20,180 nt of DNA from positions 1 through 20,180 of the forward strand of contig JAEWZS010000250.1 in NCBI GenBank assembly GCA_023458355.1, in the 5' to 3' direction. Positions 1-6,718 of the stretch are shown here, piece by piece. Source of the stretch: Bacillota bacterium (GTDB taxonomy: Bacteria > Bacillota > Clostridia > Christensenellales > CAG-138). The notes below the pieces were generated by a model. That model made no database searches. It saw nothing but the letters and a program-made list of their open reading frames with translations, and had not been told where the DNA came from. Position numbers and translations under genes: made by a program. Each line of letters begins with the position of its first letter. The stretch's first letter is position 1.

Positions 1-2
1 GC

Positions 3-134
3 TATCCTTATGTATGCATGCCCCCTTGTGTTTCCGATGCGTCGCTCGCCATAAAACCGGAGGACCTCCTTCGCTTTCTCGCAAGCCGTGGGAATGCGCT
101 CGTACGGATTAAAATAGAAGCTGCCGCGCTGTAA
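3..134 (+). CDS. C-terminal end of an unidentified protein (5' truncated by window edge)
   Basis: An open frame enters from the left edge and ends at TAA (132-134), giving 43 residues that finish with RGNALVRIKIEAAAL. I see no recognisable motif, and the fragment is too short to assign a family. It ends 29 bases before the -35 box of the glnS promoter, and no clear terminator lies between them. Codon choice resembles the neighbouring genes, and the other two forward frames stop early or read as low-complexity peptide, so I think this is a real gene end. Its function is unknown. Confidence 0.5.
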   Translation, partial: YPYVCMPPCVSDASLAIKPEDLLRFLASRGNALVRIKIEAAAL

Positions 135-162
135 CCCTACCGGCAAAAATGGCAGCATTTTC

Positions 163-191
163 TTGACACCGGGTGTTGTCGACCTCATAAT
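163..191 (+). promoter_or_regulatory. SigA-type promoter of glnS-gltX
   Basis: TTGACA (163-168), a 17-base spacer and CATAAT (186-191) match the vegetative promoter consensus at 11 of 12 positions. Transcription should start near 198, giving a leader of about 30 bases. That leader includes the ribosome binding site AGAAAGGG (214-221) for the ATG at 231. A short inverted repeat, ACACC-G-GGTGT (166-176), overlaps the -35 box and spacer and could be an operator, but it is small. Confidence 0.85.
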
Positions 192-230
192 GAGATATTA
201 CAAAATAGGCTTTAGAAAGGGCGTGGAAGC

Positions 231-1913
231 ATGGAAGAACTTCTTAGGGCTCCAAAAAACTTTATTGAGGAAATCGTGGAACAAGACATCGCGCAAAAAG
301 GAGTCAGCGTCCAAACCCGTTTCCCGCCTGAGCCGAACGGTTACCTACATATCGGCCACGCTAAAGCGCTGTGGATTGACTTTGGCATTGCGGAAAAATT
401 CGGCGGAAAGTGCAACCTTCGTTTTGACGACACCAACCCGACTAAGGAGGATGTCGAATACGTAGACGCCATCAAGTACGACATAAAATGGCTGGGCTTT
501 ACATGGGATAAGCTCCTAAACGGCTCCGATTATTTTGATACCTGCTACGATCTCGCGATAAAACTCATTAAAAAGGGCGTCGCCTATGTGGACGCGCTTA
601 CAAAAGACGAGATGCGCGCTTACCGCGGCACGCTCACCGAGCCCGGTAAAAACAGCCCCTGGCGAGACAGACCGATTGACGAAAACCTTGACCTTTTTGA
701 GCGCATGAAAAAAGGCGAGTTTGAAGACGGCACATATACATTGCGCGCGAAAATCGACATGGCATCTCCCAACATCAACATGCGCGATCCTGCGCTCTAC
801 CGCATTTTACATGTATCGCACCACCACACGGGCGATACATGGTGCATCTACCCCATGTACGATTTTGCGCACCCCATACAGGATGCTCTTGAGGGTATAA
901 CGCATTCGCTTTGCTCGCTCGAGTACGAGGCACATAGGCCCCTTTACGACTGGGTGACCGAACAGTGCGAGTTTGATCCGCGCCCCCGTCAAATTGAGTT
1001 TGCGCGTTTAAACCTCACTAATACCGTTATGAGCAAGCGCTATTTAAGGCGTCTTGTTGAAGAAAAGCATGTGCGCGGCTGGGATGATCCTCGTATGCCT
1101 ACACTTTGCGGTTTACGTCGCCGCGGCTACACAGCCGAGTCTATCAAGGACTTTTTGACCCGTGCGGGTGTTGCAAAGGCGGATTCCGTGGTGGATACCG
1201 CCATGCTGGAGCATTGTCTCAGAGAGGACCTCAACGTAAAAGCACCCCGCATGATGGCTGTGCTGGATCCCCTAAAACTTGTTGTAGAAAACTACGAAGA
1301 AGGTAAAACCGAGGAGATCGAGCTTGAAAATCACCCGGGCAACCCCGATATGGGCAGCCGAAAGGTGCTGTTTTCGCGCGAACTTTTCATCGAGCGCGAA
1401 GACTTTAGCGCCAATCCGCCTCCGAAGTATTTTCGCCTCAAGCCGGGCGGCGAGGTGCGCCTGAAAGGCGCGTACATCGTAAAGTACGTACGGCATGAAG
1501 AGGATGAAAACGGCAATGTTACCGCCGTTTACTGCACCTACGACCCCTTAACAAAAAGCGGCGAGAGCGAGCGCAAGGTAAAGGGAACGCTCCATTTTGT
1601 GAGCGCGGCCGAAGCCATACAAGCGGAATTCCGCCTGTATGAGCCTTTGCTTCTCGATTATGAGGAGGATGTTTCGGCGGAGGATGGCGATGAGGAAAAG
1701 GACGCGAAGAAGGATTTTATAAGCCGACTCAACCCCAATTCCATTGTAATTAAGCACGGCTATGTGGAGCGCGCGCTCGCAAATGCAAAAGAAAGCGACC
1801 GCTTCCAGTTTATGCGCGTTGGCTATTTCTGTGCCGATCCCGACCATACCGTAACTGCGCCGGTCTTCAACCGCGCCGTAGACCTTAAGGATAGTTTCAA
1901 GCCCGGTAAATAG
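231..1913 (+). CDS. glnS: Glutaminyl-tRNA synthetase
   Basis: This class I aminoacyl-tRNA synthetase charges tRNA-Gln with glutamine in the cytoplasm. The 560 residues fit the usual GlnRS length (about 550). The ATP-binding signature PPEPNGYLHIGHAKA lies at residues 32-46, and the second signature appears as VMSKR at 266-270. The typical FDDTNP segment is near residue 65, and the C-terminal half corresponds to the anticodon-binding barrels. An acidic lysine-rich stretch (around residues 478-500) is a loop insertion. The ATG at 231 is preceded by AGAAAGGG at 214-221. gltX follows 59 bases downstream without an obvious promoter, so the two are probably co-transcribed. Many Firmicutes lack GlnRS and make Gln-tRNA-Gln by transamidation, so its presence is notable but known in some Clostridia. 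Confidence 0.97.
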   Translation: MEELLRAPKNFIEEIVEQDIAQKGVSVQTRFPPEPNGYLHIGHAKALWIDFGIAEKFGGKCNLRFDDTNPTKEDVEYVDAIKYDIKWLGFTWDKLLNGSDYFDTCYDLAIKLIKKGVAYVDALTKDEMRAYRGTLTEPGKNSPWRDRPIDENLDLFERMKKGEFEDGTYTLRAKIDMASPNINMRDPALYRILHVSHHHTGDTWCIYPMYDFAHPIQDALEGITHSLCSLEYEAHRPLYDWVTEQCEFDPRPRQIEFARLNLTNTVMSKRYLRRLVEEKHVRGWDDPRMPTLCGLRRRGYTAESIKDFLTRAGVAKADSVVDTAMLEHCLREDLNVKAPRMMAVLDPLKLVVENYEEGKTEEIELENHPGNPDMGSRKVLFSRELFIEREDFSANPPPKYFRLKPGGEVRLKGAYIVKYVRHEEDENGNVTAVYCTYDPLTKSGESERKVKGTLHFVSAAEAIQAEFRLYEPLLLDYEEDVSAEDGDEEKDAKKDFISRLNPNSIVIKHGYVERALANAKESDRFQFMRVGYFCADPDHTVTAPVFNRAVDLKDSFKPGK

Positions 1914-1972
1914 TCTAATAATATGCGGCGATTTTGCCGCTGTATACAAACGATGATGGAGGAAACATAACC

Positions 1973-3421
1973 ATGTCCACCGTTCGCACGCGCTTTGCGC
2001 CTTCACCCACGGGGTATATGCATCTTGGCGGTATGCGCACTGCACTTTATACGTACCTGTTCACGCGCAAAAACGGGGGTGTGTTCATCCTCCGTATCGA
2101 GGATACCGACCAAAACCGCTATGTGGAAGGTGCCACGGAGGTAATATACCGCACCCTCAAGGGCATAGGCCTTACTTGGGACGAAGGCCCCGATGTTGGC
2201 GGCGCGTACGGTCCATATGTGCAAAGCGAGCGTAAGGCAATGTATCTGCCCTATGCCGAGGAGCTTATAAAAACAGGCCATGCGTACCGCTGCTTTTGCA
2301 CCAACGAGGAGCTTGAGTCGCGCCGCGAGGAAGCCGCCAAACGCGGAGAAACCTTTAAGTACGATAAGCACTGTTTGCATTTGAGCACGGACGAGATTGA
2401 AAAAAAGCTTATGTCCGGTACGCCCTATGTCATCCGCCAGAATGTGCCCGCCTCGGGTGAGGCATCTTTTGACGATCTCATCTACGGCCATATTGCCGTG
2501 GATTGTGCGGACCTTGACGACCAGGTACTCATAAAAGCCGACAAAATGCCTACCTATAATTTTGCAAACGTCGTGGACGACCATACCATGGCCATCACCC
2601 ACGTCATCCGGGGTAATGAGTACCTTGCCTCCACACCCAAGTACAACCTTCTTTACGATGCGTTCAAATGGGAAAAGCCCCTGTACATCCACCTCACCAA
2701 CATCATGCGCGACGCTACGCATAAGTTGAGTAAGCGCGACGGTGACGCTTATTATGAGGATTATATCGGCAAGGGCTATCTTAAAGAAGCCATTGTCAAC
2801 TACATTGCTTTACTTGGCTGGAACCCGGGGGACGAACGCGAGCGCTTCACACTTTCTGAGCTTGTCGATGCGTTTTCCGTTGAGGGGCTTAGTAAGTCCA
2901 ATGCCATATTCGACCCGATTAAGCTCATGTGGCTTAACGCGCAATATGTACGCGACCTTACGGAAGCCGAATTCACCGCACATGCAAAGCCGTATTATGG
3001 AACAGCGGGAATTTCTAACATGGATGCTTCCATCCTCTGCCGCATTTTACAGCCTCGCGTGGAGATCTTCAGCCAAATTCCCGAGATGGTAGATTTCCTC
3101 GTCCATTTAGATGAAAACTACGACTTGGAGCTTTTTACCAACAAAAAATCCAAGACCGACGCCAATGTAGCAAAGGACATGTTAAACGCCGTAATTCCCG
3201 CGCTCGAAGCGCTTAGCGATTGGACGGAAGAAAGCATCCACGCGCTTTTGATGGGCATGGCCGAGCAAATGCAGGTTAAAAACGGCACGCTTTTGTGGCC
3301 GGTGCGCATCGCCTTAGCCGGGAAACAGGTGACACCGGGCGGTGCTATTGAGATTGCGGTTCTTTTAGGACGTGAAGAAGCTTTACGTCGGCTTCACTTC
3401 GGATTAAAAAAGCTTTCCTAA
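1973..3421 (+). CDS. gltX: Glutamyl-tRNA synthetase
   Basis: This enzyme charges tRNA-Glu with glutamate. From the ATG at 1973 it has 483 residues, the normal GluRS length. The frame is open upstream to a TTG at 1934, but GGAGG at 1958-1962 and the family-typical N-terminus MSTVRTRFAPSPTG place the start at 1973. The HIGH-type motif is MHLG (16-19) within APSPTGYMHLGG. The KMSKS-type loop is KLSKR (251-255). A CxC pair near residue 109 and a later cysteine (YDKHC) resemble the zinc site of bacterial GluRS. The C-terminal part is the helical anticodon-binding domain. No terminator is evident between its stop and the rpsF promoter. Confidence 0.97.
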   Translation: MSTVRTRFAPSPTGYMHLGGMRTALYTYLFTRKNGGVFILRIEDTDQNRYVEGATEVIYRTLKGIGLTWDEGPDVGGAYGPYVQSERKAMYLPYAEELIKTGHAYRCFCTNEELESRREEAAKRGETFKYDKHCLHLSTDEIEKKLMSGTPYVIRQNVPASGEASFDDLIYGHIAVDCADLDDQVLIKADKMPTYNFANVVDDHTMAITHVIRGNEYLASTPKYNLLYDAFKWEKPLYIHLTNIMRDATHKLSKRDGDAYYEDYIGKGYLKEAIVNYIALLGWNPGDERERFTLSELVDAFSVEGLSKSNAIFDPIKLMWLNAQYVRDLTEAEFTAHAKPYYGTAGISNMDASILCRILQPRVEIFSQIPEMVDFLVHLDENYDLELFTNKKSKTDANVAKDMLNAVIPALEALSDWTEESIHALLMGMAEQMQVKNGTLLWPVRIALAGKQVTPGGAIEIAVLLGREEALRRLHFGLKKLS

Positions 3422-3428
3422 GTAAAGC

Positions 3429-3458
3429 TTGTCACAATTAAGGTGATTGTGCTATAAT
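3429..3458 (+). promoter_or_regulatory. Promoter of the rpsF-ssb-rpsR operon
   Basis: TTGTCA (3429-3434), an 18-base spacer and a perfect TATAAT (3453-3458) preceded by TG (3450-3451) form an extended -10 promoter. The expected start is near 3465, leaving a leader of about 60 bases before rpsF. That leader can pair GGTC (3483-3486) with GACC (3506-3509). rpsF leaders in many bacteria bind S6:S18 for autoregulation, but I cannot confirm that motif here. Confidence 0.85.
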
Positions 3459-3526
3459 ACCATGCTAACGTACTTCTTGCGCGGTCCTTTGAGGCTGCGC
3501 CATAAGACCATAAGGAGGTGAAAAGC

Positions 3527-3814
3527 GTGAACAAGTATGAAACCCTGTATGTCATCACGCCGGAACTGGAGGAGGAAGCCATTAAGGCTGCCATCGAGAA
3601 GTTTTCGGGCATCATCGCCGCCAACGGCGGCGTCGTGGAAAACGTAGACGAGTGGGGCAAGCGCCGTTTGGCGTATCCCATCGACTATAAGACGGAAGGC
3701 TATTATGTGCTTGTCAATTTTGAAGCTGAGAGCGAGCTCCCCAAGGAACTCGAGCGTAACTTCAACAACGACGAGAACATCCTTCGCTTTATCGTAGTCC
3801 GTAAGGACGCCTAA
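3527..3814 (+). CDS. rpsF: 30S ribosomal protein S6
   Basis: S6 binds the central domain of 16S rRNA together with S18. The protein has 95 residues, the usual length, starting MNKYETLYVITPELEEEA and containing the conserved segment WGKRRLAYPI. The chosen start is the GTG at 3527, which lies a good distance from the ribosome binding site AAGGAGGTG (3513-3520). An in-frame GTG at 3518 is part of that site and is therefore unlikely to be the start. It heads the conserved rpsF-ssb-rpsR operon, with 23 bases to ssb. Confidence 0.96.
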   Translation: MNKYETLYVITPELEEEAIKAAIEKFSGIIAANGGVVENVDEWGKRRLAYPIDYKTEGYYVLVNFEAESELPKELERNFNNDENILRFIVVRKDA

Positions 3815-3837
3815 CACGACAGAAAGGATGGCATAGC

Positions 3838-4263
3838 ATGAATAGGGTAATCCTAATCGGTAACCTCACCCGCGACCCGGAGGTGCGTACTACCAGCTCG
3901 GGCGTATCCGTCTGCACATTTTCCATCGCTGTCAACCGCAAGAACAAAAACCAAAGCGGCGAACGTCCCACCGACTTTTTCAATATTGTCGCGTGGCGCC
4001 AGCTTGGTGAGCTTTGCGGTAAATACCTCTCGCAAGGGCGCAAGGTGTGTGTGGTGGGCGAGTTGCAAAACCGCAACTATGAAGCTAAGGACGGCACGAA
4101 ACGGTACGTCACCGAGATTATCGCGGACGATGTGGAATTCCTCACACCGCGCTCCCAGGACGGAGGCTCTAACCAAGAGCATTCCCCGTCCGGATTAAGT
4201 ACGCGCGGCGCTGATTTTGAGCCTGAAGGCTTTACCGACGTCGACGACGAGCTGCCATTCTGA
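3838..4263 (+). CDS. ssb: Single-stranded DNA-binding protein
   Basis: SSB coats single-stranded DNA during replication and repair and recruits partner proteins. The 141-residue product begins MNRVILIGNLTRDPEVR and has an OB fold over about residues 1-105, with the conserved FNIVAWRQLGE segment. A short flexible linker leads to the acidic tip DVDDELPF, which matches the partner-binding C-terminus of bacterial SSB. AGAAAGGA at 3821-3828 is the ribosome binding site. Its place between the S6 and S18 genes is the common bacterial arrangement. Confidence 0.97.
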   Translation: MNRVILIGNLTRDPEVRTTSSGVSVCTFSIAVNRKNKNQSGERPTDFFNIVAWRQLGELCGKYLSQGRKVCVVGELQNRNYEAKDGTKRYVTEIIADDVEFLTPRSQDGGSNQEHSPSGLSTRGADFEPEGFTDVDDELPF

Positions 4264-4305
4264 CAATCGCTTATATTGCTTTGATTTATTGAAAGGAGCG
4301 TTACA

Positions 4306-4548
4306 ATGGAAGAACGTAAAATGAGGCGCGGCCCACGTAAAGGTAGGCGCAAGGTCTGCGGCTTCTGCGTCGATAAGGTCGAGCATATCGACTATAAAGA
4401 TACGGTACGTCTGCGCAAGTTTGTGACAGAGCGCGGCAAAATTATGCCCCGCCGCATGAGCGGCGTGTGCGCCAAACACCAGCGCGAGCTGGCTATTGCT
4501 ATCAAGCGCGCGCGCGTGATAGCCCTACTGCCCTACGTATCAGACTAA
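4306..4548 (+). CDS. rpsR: 30S ribosomal protein S18 (cysteine-containing, zinc-type)
   Basis: S18 pairs with S6 on the 30S subunit. The 80-residue protein has the conserved core IDYKDTVRLRKFVTERGKI. It keeps CGFC near residue 18 and CAKH near residue 55, the C-x2-C plus C-x2-H set of the zinc-binding (C+) form of S18. The ribosome binding site is AAAGGAG at 4292-4298. It is the last gene before a strong terminator. Many bacteria switch between zinc-binding and zinc-free S18 paralogues; only the C+ copy is visible here. Confidence 0.96.
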   Translation: MEERKMRRGPRKGRRKVCGFCVDKVEHIDYKDTVRLRKFVTERGKIMPRRMSGVCAKHQRELAIAIKRARVIALLPYVSD

Positions 4549-4577
4549 TTTAACTCTTCGAAGTCGTTAGCCTTCTT

Positions 4578-4617
4578 AACCGCCCAGTAAGCAGAAATCG
4601 CTTTCGGGCGGTTTTTT
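4578..4617 (+). terminator. Intrinsic terminator after rpsR
   Basis: AACCGCCC (4578-4585) pairs perfectly with GGGCGGTT (4606-4613), and the T-run reaches 4617. The 20-base loop can form a small inner stem (AAGC 4589-4592 with GCTT 4600-4603). The next gene starts only 22 bases after the T-run, so its transcription probably depends on read-through. Confidence 0.9.
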
Positions 4618-4639
4618 AAAAGGCGGGGAAAGGATTTTT

Positions 4640-5320
4640 ATGGATAAGAACATGTTTTATTGTATCGAGAAATACATGCTCGAAAAAGCCGGTGACAGCG
4701 CACACGACCGCGCTCACATCGAACGCGTGCTTTTTTGTGCACTCGATATCGCTGGGTACGAGGAAAACGTAAACCTCGATGTTTTGATTGCCGCATGTCT
4801 ATTACACGATATTGCCCGCCCCTTGCAGGCTAGAGACGAGCGCGTATGCCACGCCCGTGTCGGTGCTGAAATGGCATACGACTTTTTGATGCAAAACGGT
4901 TGGTGTGAGAATAAAGCCAAGCATGTAAGCGACGCAATCCGCACCCACCGCTACCGCATCGACGACATACCTTCGACCATAGAGGCAAAGATTCTCTACG
5001 ATGCAGATAAGCTCGACGTGACGGGAGCCCTTGGTATTGCACGCTCGCTCCAATACGGCGGCAGCATGAGCGAGCCTCTGTACGCGCTTGACGAAAACGG
5101 AGATATTCTTGTAGAGGGCGGCGGTGCGGATGTTTCCACGTTTTTTCAGGAATATCACTTCAAGCTTAAAAAGCTGTACGGGCAGTTTTATACAAAACGT
5201 GCTTTTGAACTTGCCAAAAAGCGTGAAAAAACAATGACGGATTTTTGCGATGCTCTCTATCGTGAGGTCGACGAAACGCTCAAAAACGGGCGGGATGCGC
5301 TAAAGCATATCGGAGCCTAA
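4640..5320 (+). CDS. HD-domain metal-dependent phosphohydrolase
   Basis: The 226-residue protein has the HD superfamily metal-binding pattern: H26 (AHDRAHIERV), H56-D57 (LLHDIARP), H103 (RTHRYR) and a DADKLD segment at 121-126. It resembles the uncharacterised YedJ-type HD hydrolases. The substrate is unknown, though a nucleotide or phosphate ester would be typical of the superfamily. There is no signal peptide or membrane segment, so it is cytoplasmic. The ATG at 4640 follows AAAGGA at about 4629-4633. It sits just behind the rpsR terminator with no room for a clear promoter. The last seven codons (encoding ALKHIGA) and the stop lie inside the left arm of the inverted-repeat element at 5298-5580, so the present C-terminus may have been shaped by that element. 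Confidence 0.85.
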   Translation: MDKNMFYCIEKYMLEKAGDSAHDRAHIERVLFCALDIAGYEENVNLDVLIAACLLHDIARPLQARDERVCHARVGAEMAYDFLMQNGWCENKAKHVSDAIRTHRYRIDDIPSTIEAKILYDADKLDVTGALGIARSLQYGGSMSEPLYALDENGDILVEGGGADVSTFFQEYHFKLKKLYGQFYTKRAFELAKKREKTMTDFCDALYREVDETLKNGRDALKHIGA

Positions 5321-5580
5321 GCGAACCCGCCTGGGCCGCATGATTTGGCCGGTTTCTGCGTTGTCGTCGGTCAGAATAGTACCACTATGCCTCCCTCCTC
5401 CGCCTGGAAACCGACTCAAACCATGCGGCCGAGGTCTGCGGAGTCGCCCATGCGCAACCGCCTTCAGAGCGCGGCGAGGATGCGAAAGCGTAGCGGACCT
5501 ACGGTGAGCGGCCTCAACAAAGCTATGGAGGCGGTTGCACTTGGCCGACCGGGTTTGCTTAGGCTCCGGTATGCTTAGCG
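5298..5580. repeat. Foldback element 1: nested inverted repeats between the HD gene and yybS
   Basis: The outer arms 5298-5337 and 5543-5580 are near-perfect inverted copies; the shared core is CGGAGCCTAAGC, with a one-base indel and two substitutions over about 32 positions. Inside are two further long inverted repeats. The first pairs 5335-5356 with 5405-5430 and shares GGCCGCATG. The second pairs 5452-5465 with 5527-5540 and shares GCAACCGCCT. Small hairpins occur at 5376-5388 (ATAGT/ACTAT) and 5480-5491 (ATGC-GAAA-GCGT). Short frames on both strands follow the symmetry and look spurious. This could be a MITE-like mobile element or a structured RNA. Wobble-compatible differences occur for both strands, so they do not reveal a transcribed strand. 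No target duplication is evident. Together with 5581-5694 it fills the gap before yybS. Confidence 0.85.
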
Positions 5581-5610
5581 AAGCGTTGTCTGAATAATAT
5601 CTTCGCGGCG

Positions 5611-5640
5611 TTGTTCCATGCGTCGCGGTCATGTTATAAT
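5611..5640 (+). promoter_or_regulatory. Promoter of yybS-gdpP-rplI-dnaB
   Basis: TTGTTC (5611-5616), an 18-base spacer and a perfect TATAAT (5635-5640) with an upstream TG (5632-5633) make a good extended -10 promoter. It lies 30 bases beyond the right end of foldback element 1. The expected start is near 5647, giving a leader of about 48 bases that contains the hairpin at 5666-5688. Confidence 0.8.
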
Positions 5641-5665
5641 AAACGTACTATAGACAAAAATTAAT

Positions 5666-5688
5666 GCCAAGGCGGCTCCCGCTTTGGC
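5666..5688 (+). promoter_or_regulatory. Leader hairpin abutting the yybS start
   Basis: GCCAAGGCGG (5666-5675), loop CTC and CCGCTTTGGC (5679-5688) form a ten-pair stem with one G-U pair. It ends six bases before the GTG at 5695 and covers the positions where a Shine-Dalgarno sequence would normally sit. There is no T-run directly after it that would make it a standard terminator. It may limit yybS translation, or mark that the true start is the TTG at 5704. Confidence 0.6.
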
Positions 5689-5694
5689 GAGTGG

Positions 5695-6648
5695 GTGAAT
5701 TTTTTGGATCGGACAAGCAATCTCAGGCACGCGGCATTTTCGCTACTCATCGGGCGCGGTGCAGCTCTTAGCGCATTTATGCCCTTCTTGCTTTTGCTCG
5801 TACCCGCGTTATTGGGTTTTGTGGGCGCAGCTTGGGGGACGGTTTCATTTGTCGTTGCATCGCTTACCGCCGCCGCAGGTCTGTTTCTTTTTGCCTATGA
5901 CACAGCGATTGCGCTTTACATGCTTGCAGCGGTTTTACCCGCATCCATCATTTTAGCATTCGTTTTAAAAGGGAAACGGCCCTATCGTTACGCGGTAATT
6001 TTTATAAGTGGAATATTTGCCCTGTTGGGCTATGCCATAGCCTGCCTTCCTTCCATCCTCGCGGGCAATGGTCCGTTTGACGGCGTAACAGCTATTTTGT
6101 CAGATCAGGCCAAAAAGTTTATCGCCGTGCTTCCGCAAATTTTACCAAGCGAACAACAGGTCTATGCTTGGGAGGCACTAATACTTAGTGGGATTGACGC
6201 AGTGCCGCAAGCGGTTGTGACGCTCATCCTAGTCACAGCGGAACTATTTGCGTTTCTAAATACGCTTATCGCGTATTGGCTTCTAAAGCATGCGAAAAAA
6301 GAAATTCGCCCTATGGCTCCGTTTTTAGCCTGGCAGCTTCCCAAGGATTTTTTATGGGGTGCAATCATCCTAGGTATCGGCGCAGTGGTGTGCGCAATCA
6401 TTGGCTTAGAAGGCACGCCTGCCGTTGTAGCGGCGGTACAGTGCATTATCGTGCCGCCTTTTGCGCTAATGGGACTTGCATTCTTTGAATTTACAACCGT
6501 GTTTTCTCCAAAAAGATCCACAGGCTGGCGCGTATTCATCTACGTTTCATTCGTGTTGCTGCTGCCATACAGCCTTTTTATGCTTGCGGGTTTCGGTCTT
6601 CTGGACCGCACGATGCAAATAAGGAGCCGCATGATACGCAAAAAGTAG
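5695..6648 (+). CDS. yybS: YybS-family (DUF2232) multi-pass membrane protein
   Basis: The product has 317 residues and is very hydrophobic, with about eight predicted membrane segments, matching the YybS/DUF2232 family in length and in position just before gdpP. The family has no firmly established function; the fold resembles substrate-binding membrane components. The start is uncertain: GTG at 5695 lacks a good ribosome binding site because a strong hairpin ends at 5688, and TTG at 5704 is an alternative. It is first in the yybS-gdpP-rplI-dnaB cluster, with 70 bases to gdpP. The basic C-terminal tail (RSRMIRKK) should lie inside the cell. Confidence 0.85.
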   Translation: MNFLDRTSNLRHAAFSLLIGRGAALSAFMPFLLLLVPALLGFVGAAWGTVSFVVASLTAAAGLFLFAYDTAIALYMLAAVLPASIILAFVLKGKRPYRYAVIFISGIFALLGYAIACLPSILAGNGPFDGVTAILSDQAKKFIAVLPQILPSEQQVYAWEALILSGIDAVPQAVVTLILVTAELFAFLNTLIAYWLLKHAKKEIRPMAPFLAWQLPKDFLWGAIILGIGAVVCAIIGLEGTPAVVAAVQCIIVPPFALMGLAFFEFTTVFSPKRSTGWRVFIYVSFVLLLPYSLFMLAGFGLLDRTMQIRSRMIRKK

Positions 6649-6718
6649 GGCATGTTGCCATTATCCTATACGCCCTAAATCGGATTCGTTTCTACTTGTG
6701 TTTTGGGGGGTACGAGCC

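Noticed and set aside
1925..1940. Hairpin GCGGC-GATTTT-GCCGC between glnS and gltX
   Set aside because: It has only five pairs and no T-run after it, so it is neither a terminator nor a clear attenuator; the two genes probably share a transcript.
1548..2722. Long antisense frames opposite glnS and gltX (165 and 239 codons)
   Set aside because: They lie fully opposite two clear synthetase genes, have no motif or ribosome binding site, and arise from the codon bias of the real genes.
3465..3520. Possible S6:S18 autoregulatory RNA in the rpsF leader
   Set aside because: Some pairing is possible, but I cannot match the conserved features of that motif by eye. A covariance-model search would decide it.
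5300..5632. Frames of 77 and 110 codons on both strands within foldback element 1
   Set aside because: They follow the inverted symmetry of the element and have no recognisable domain or start signal, so I read them as non-coding.
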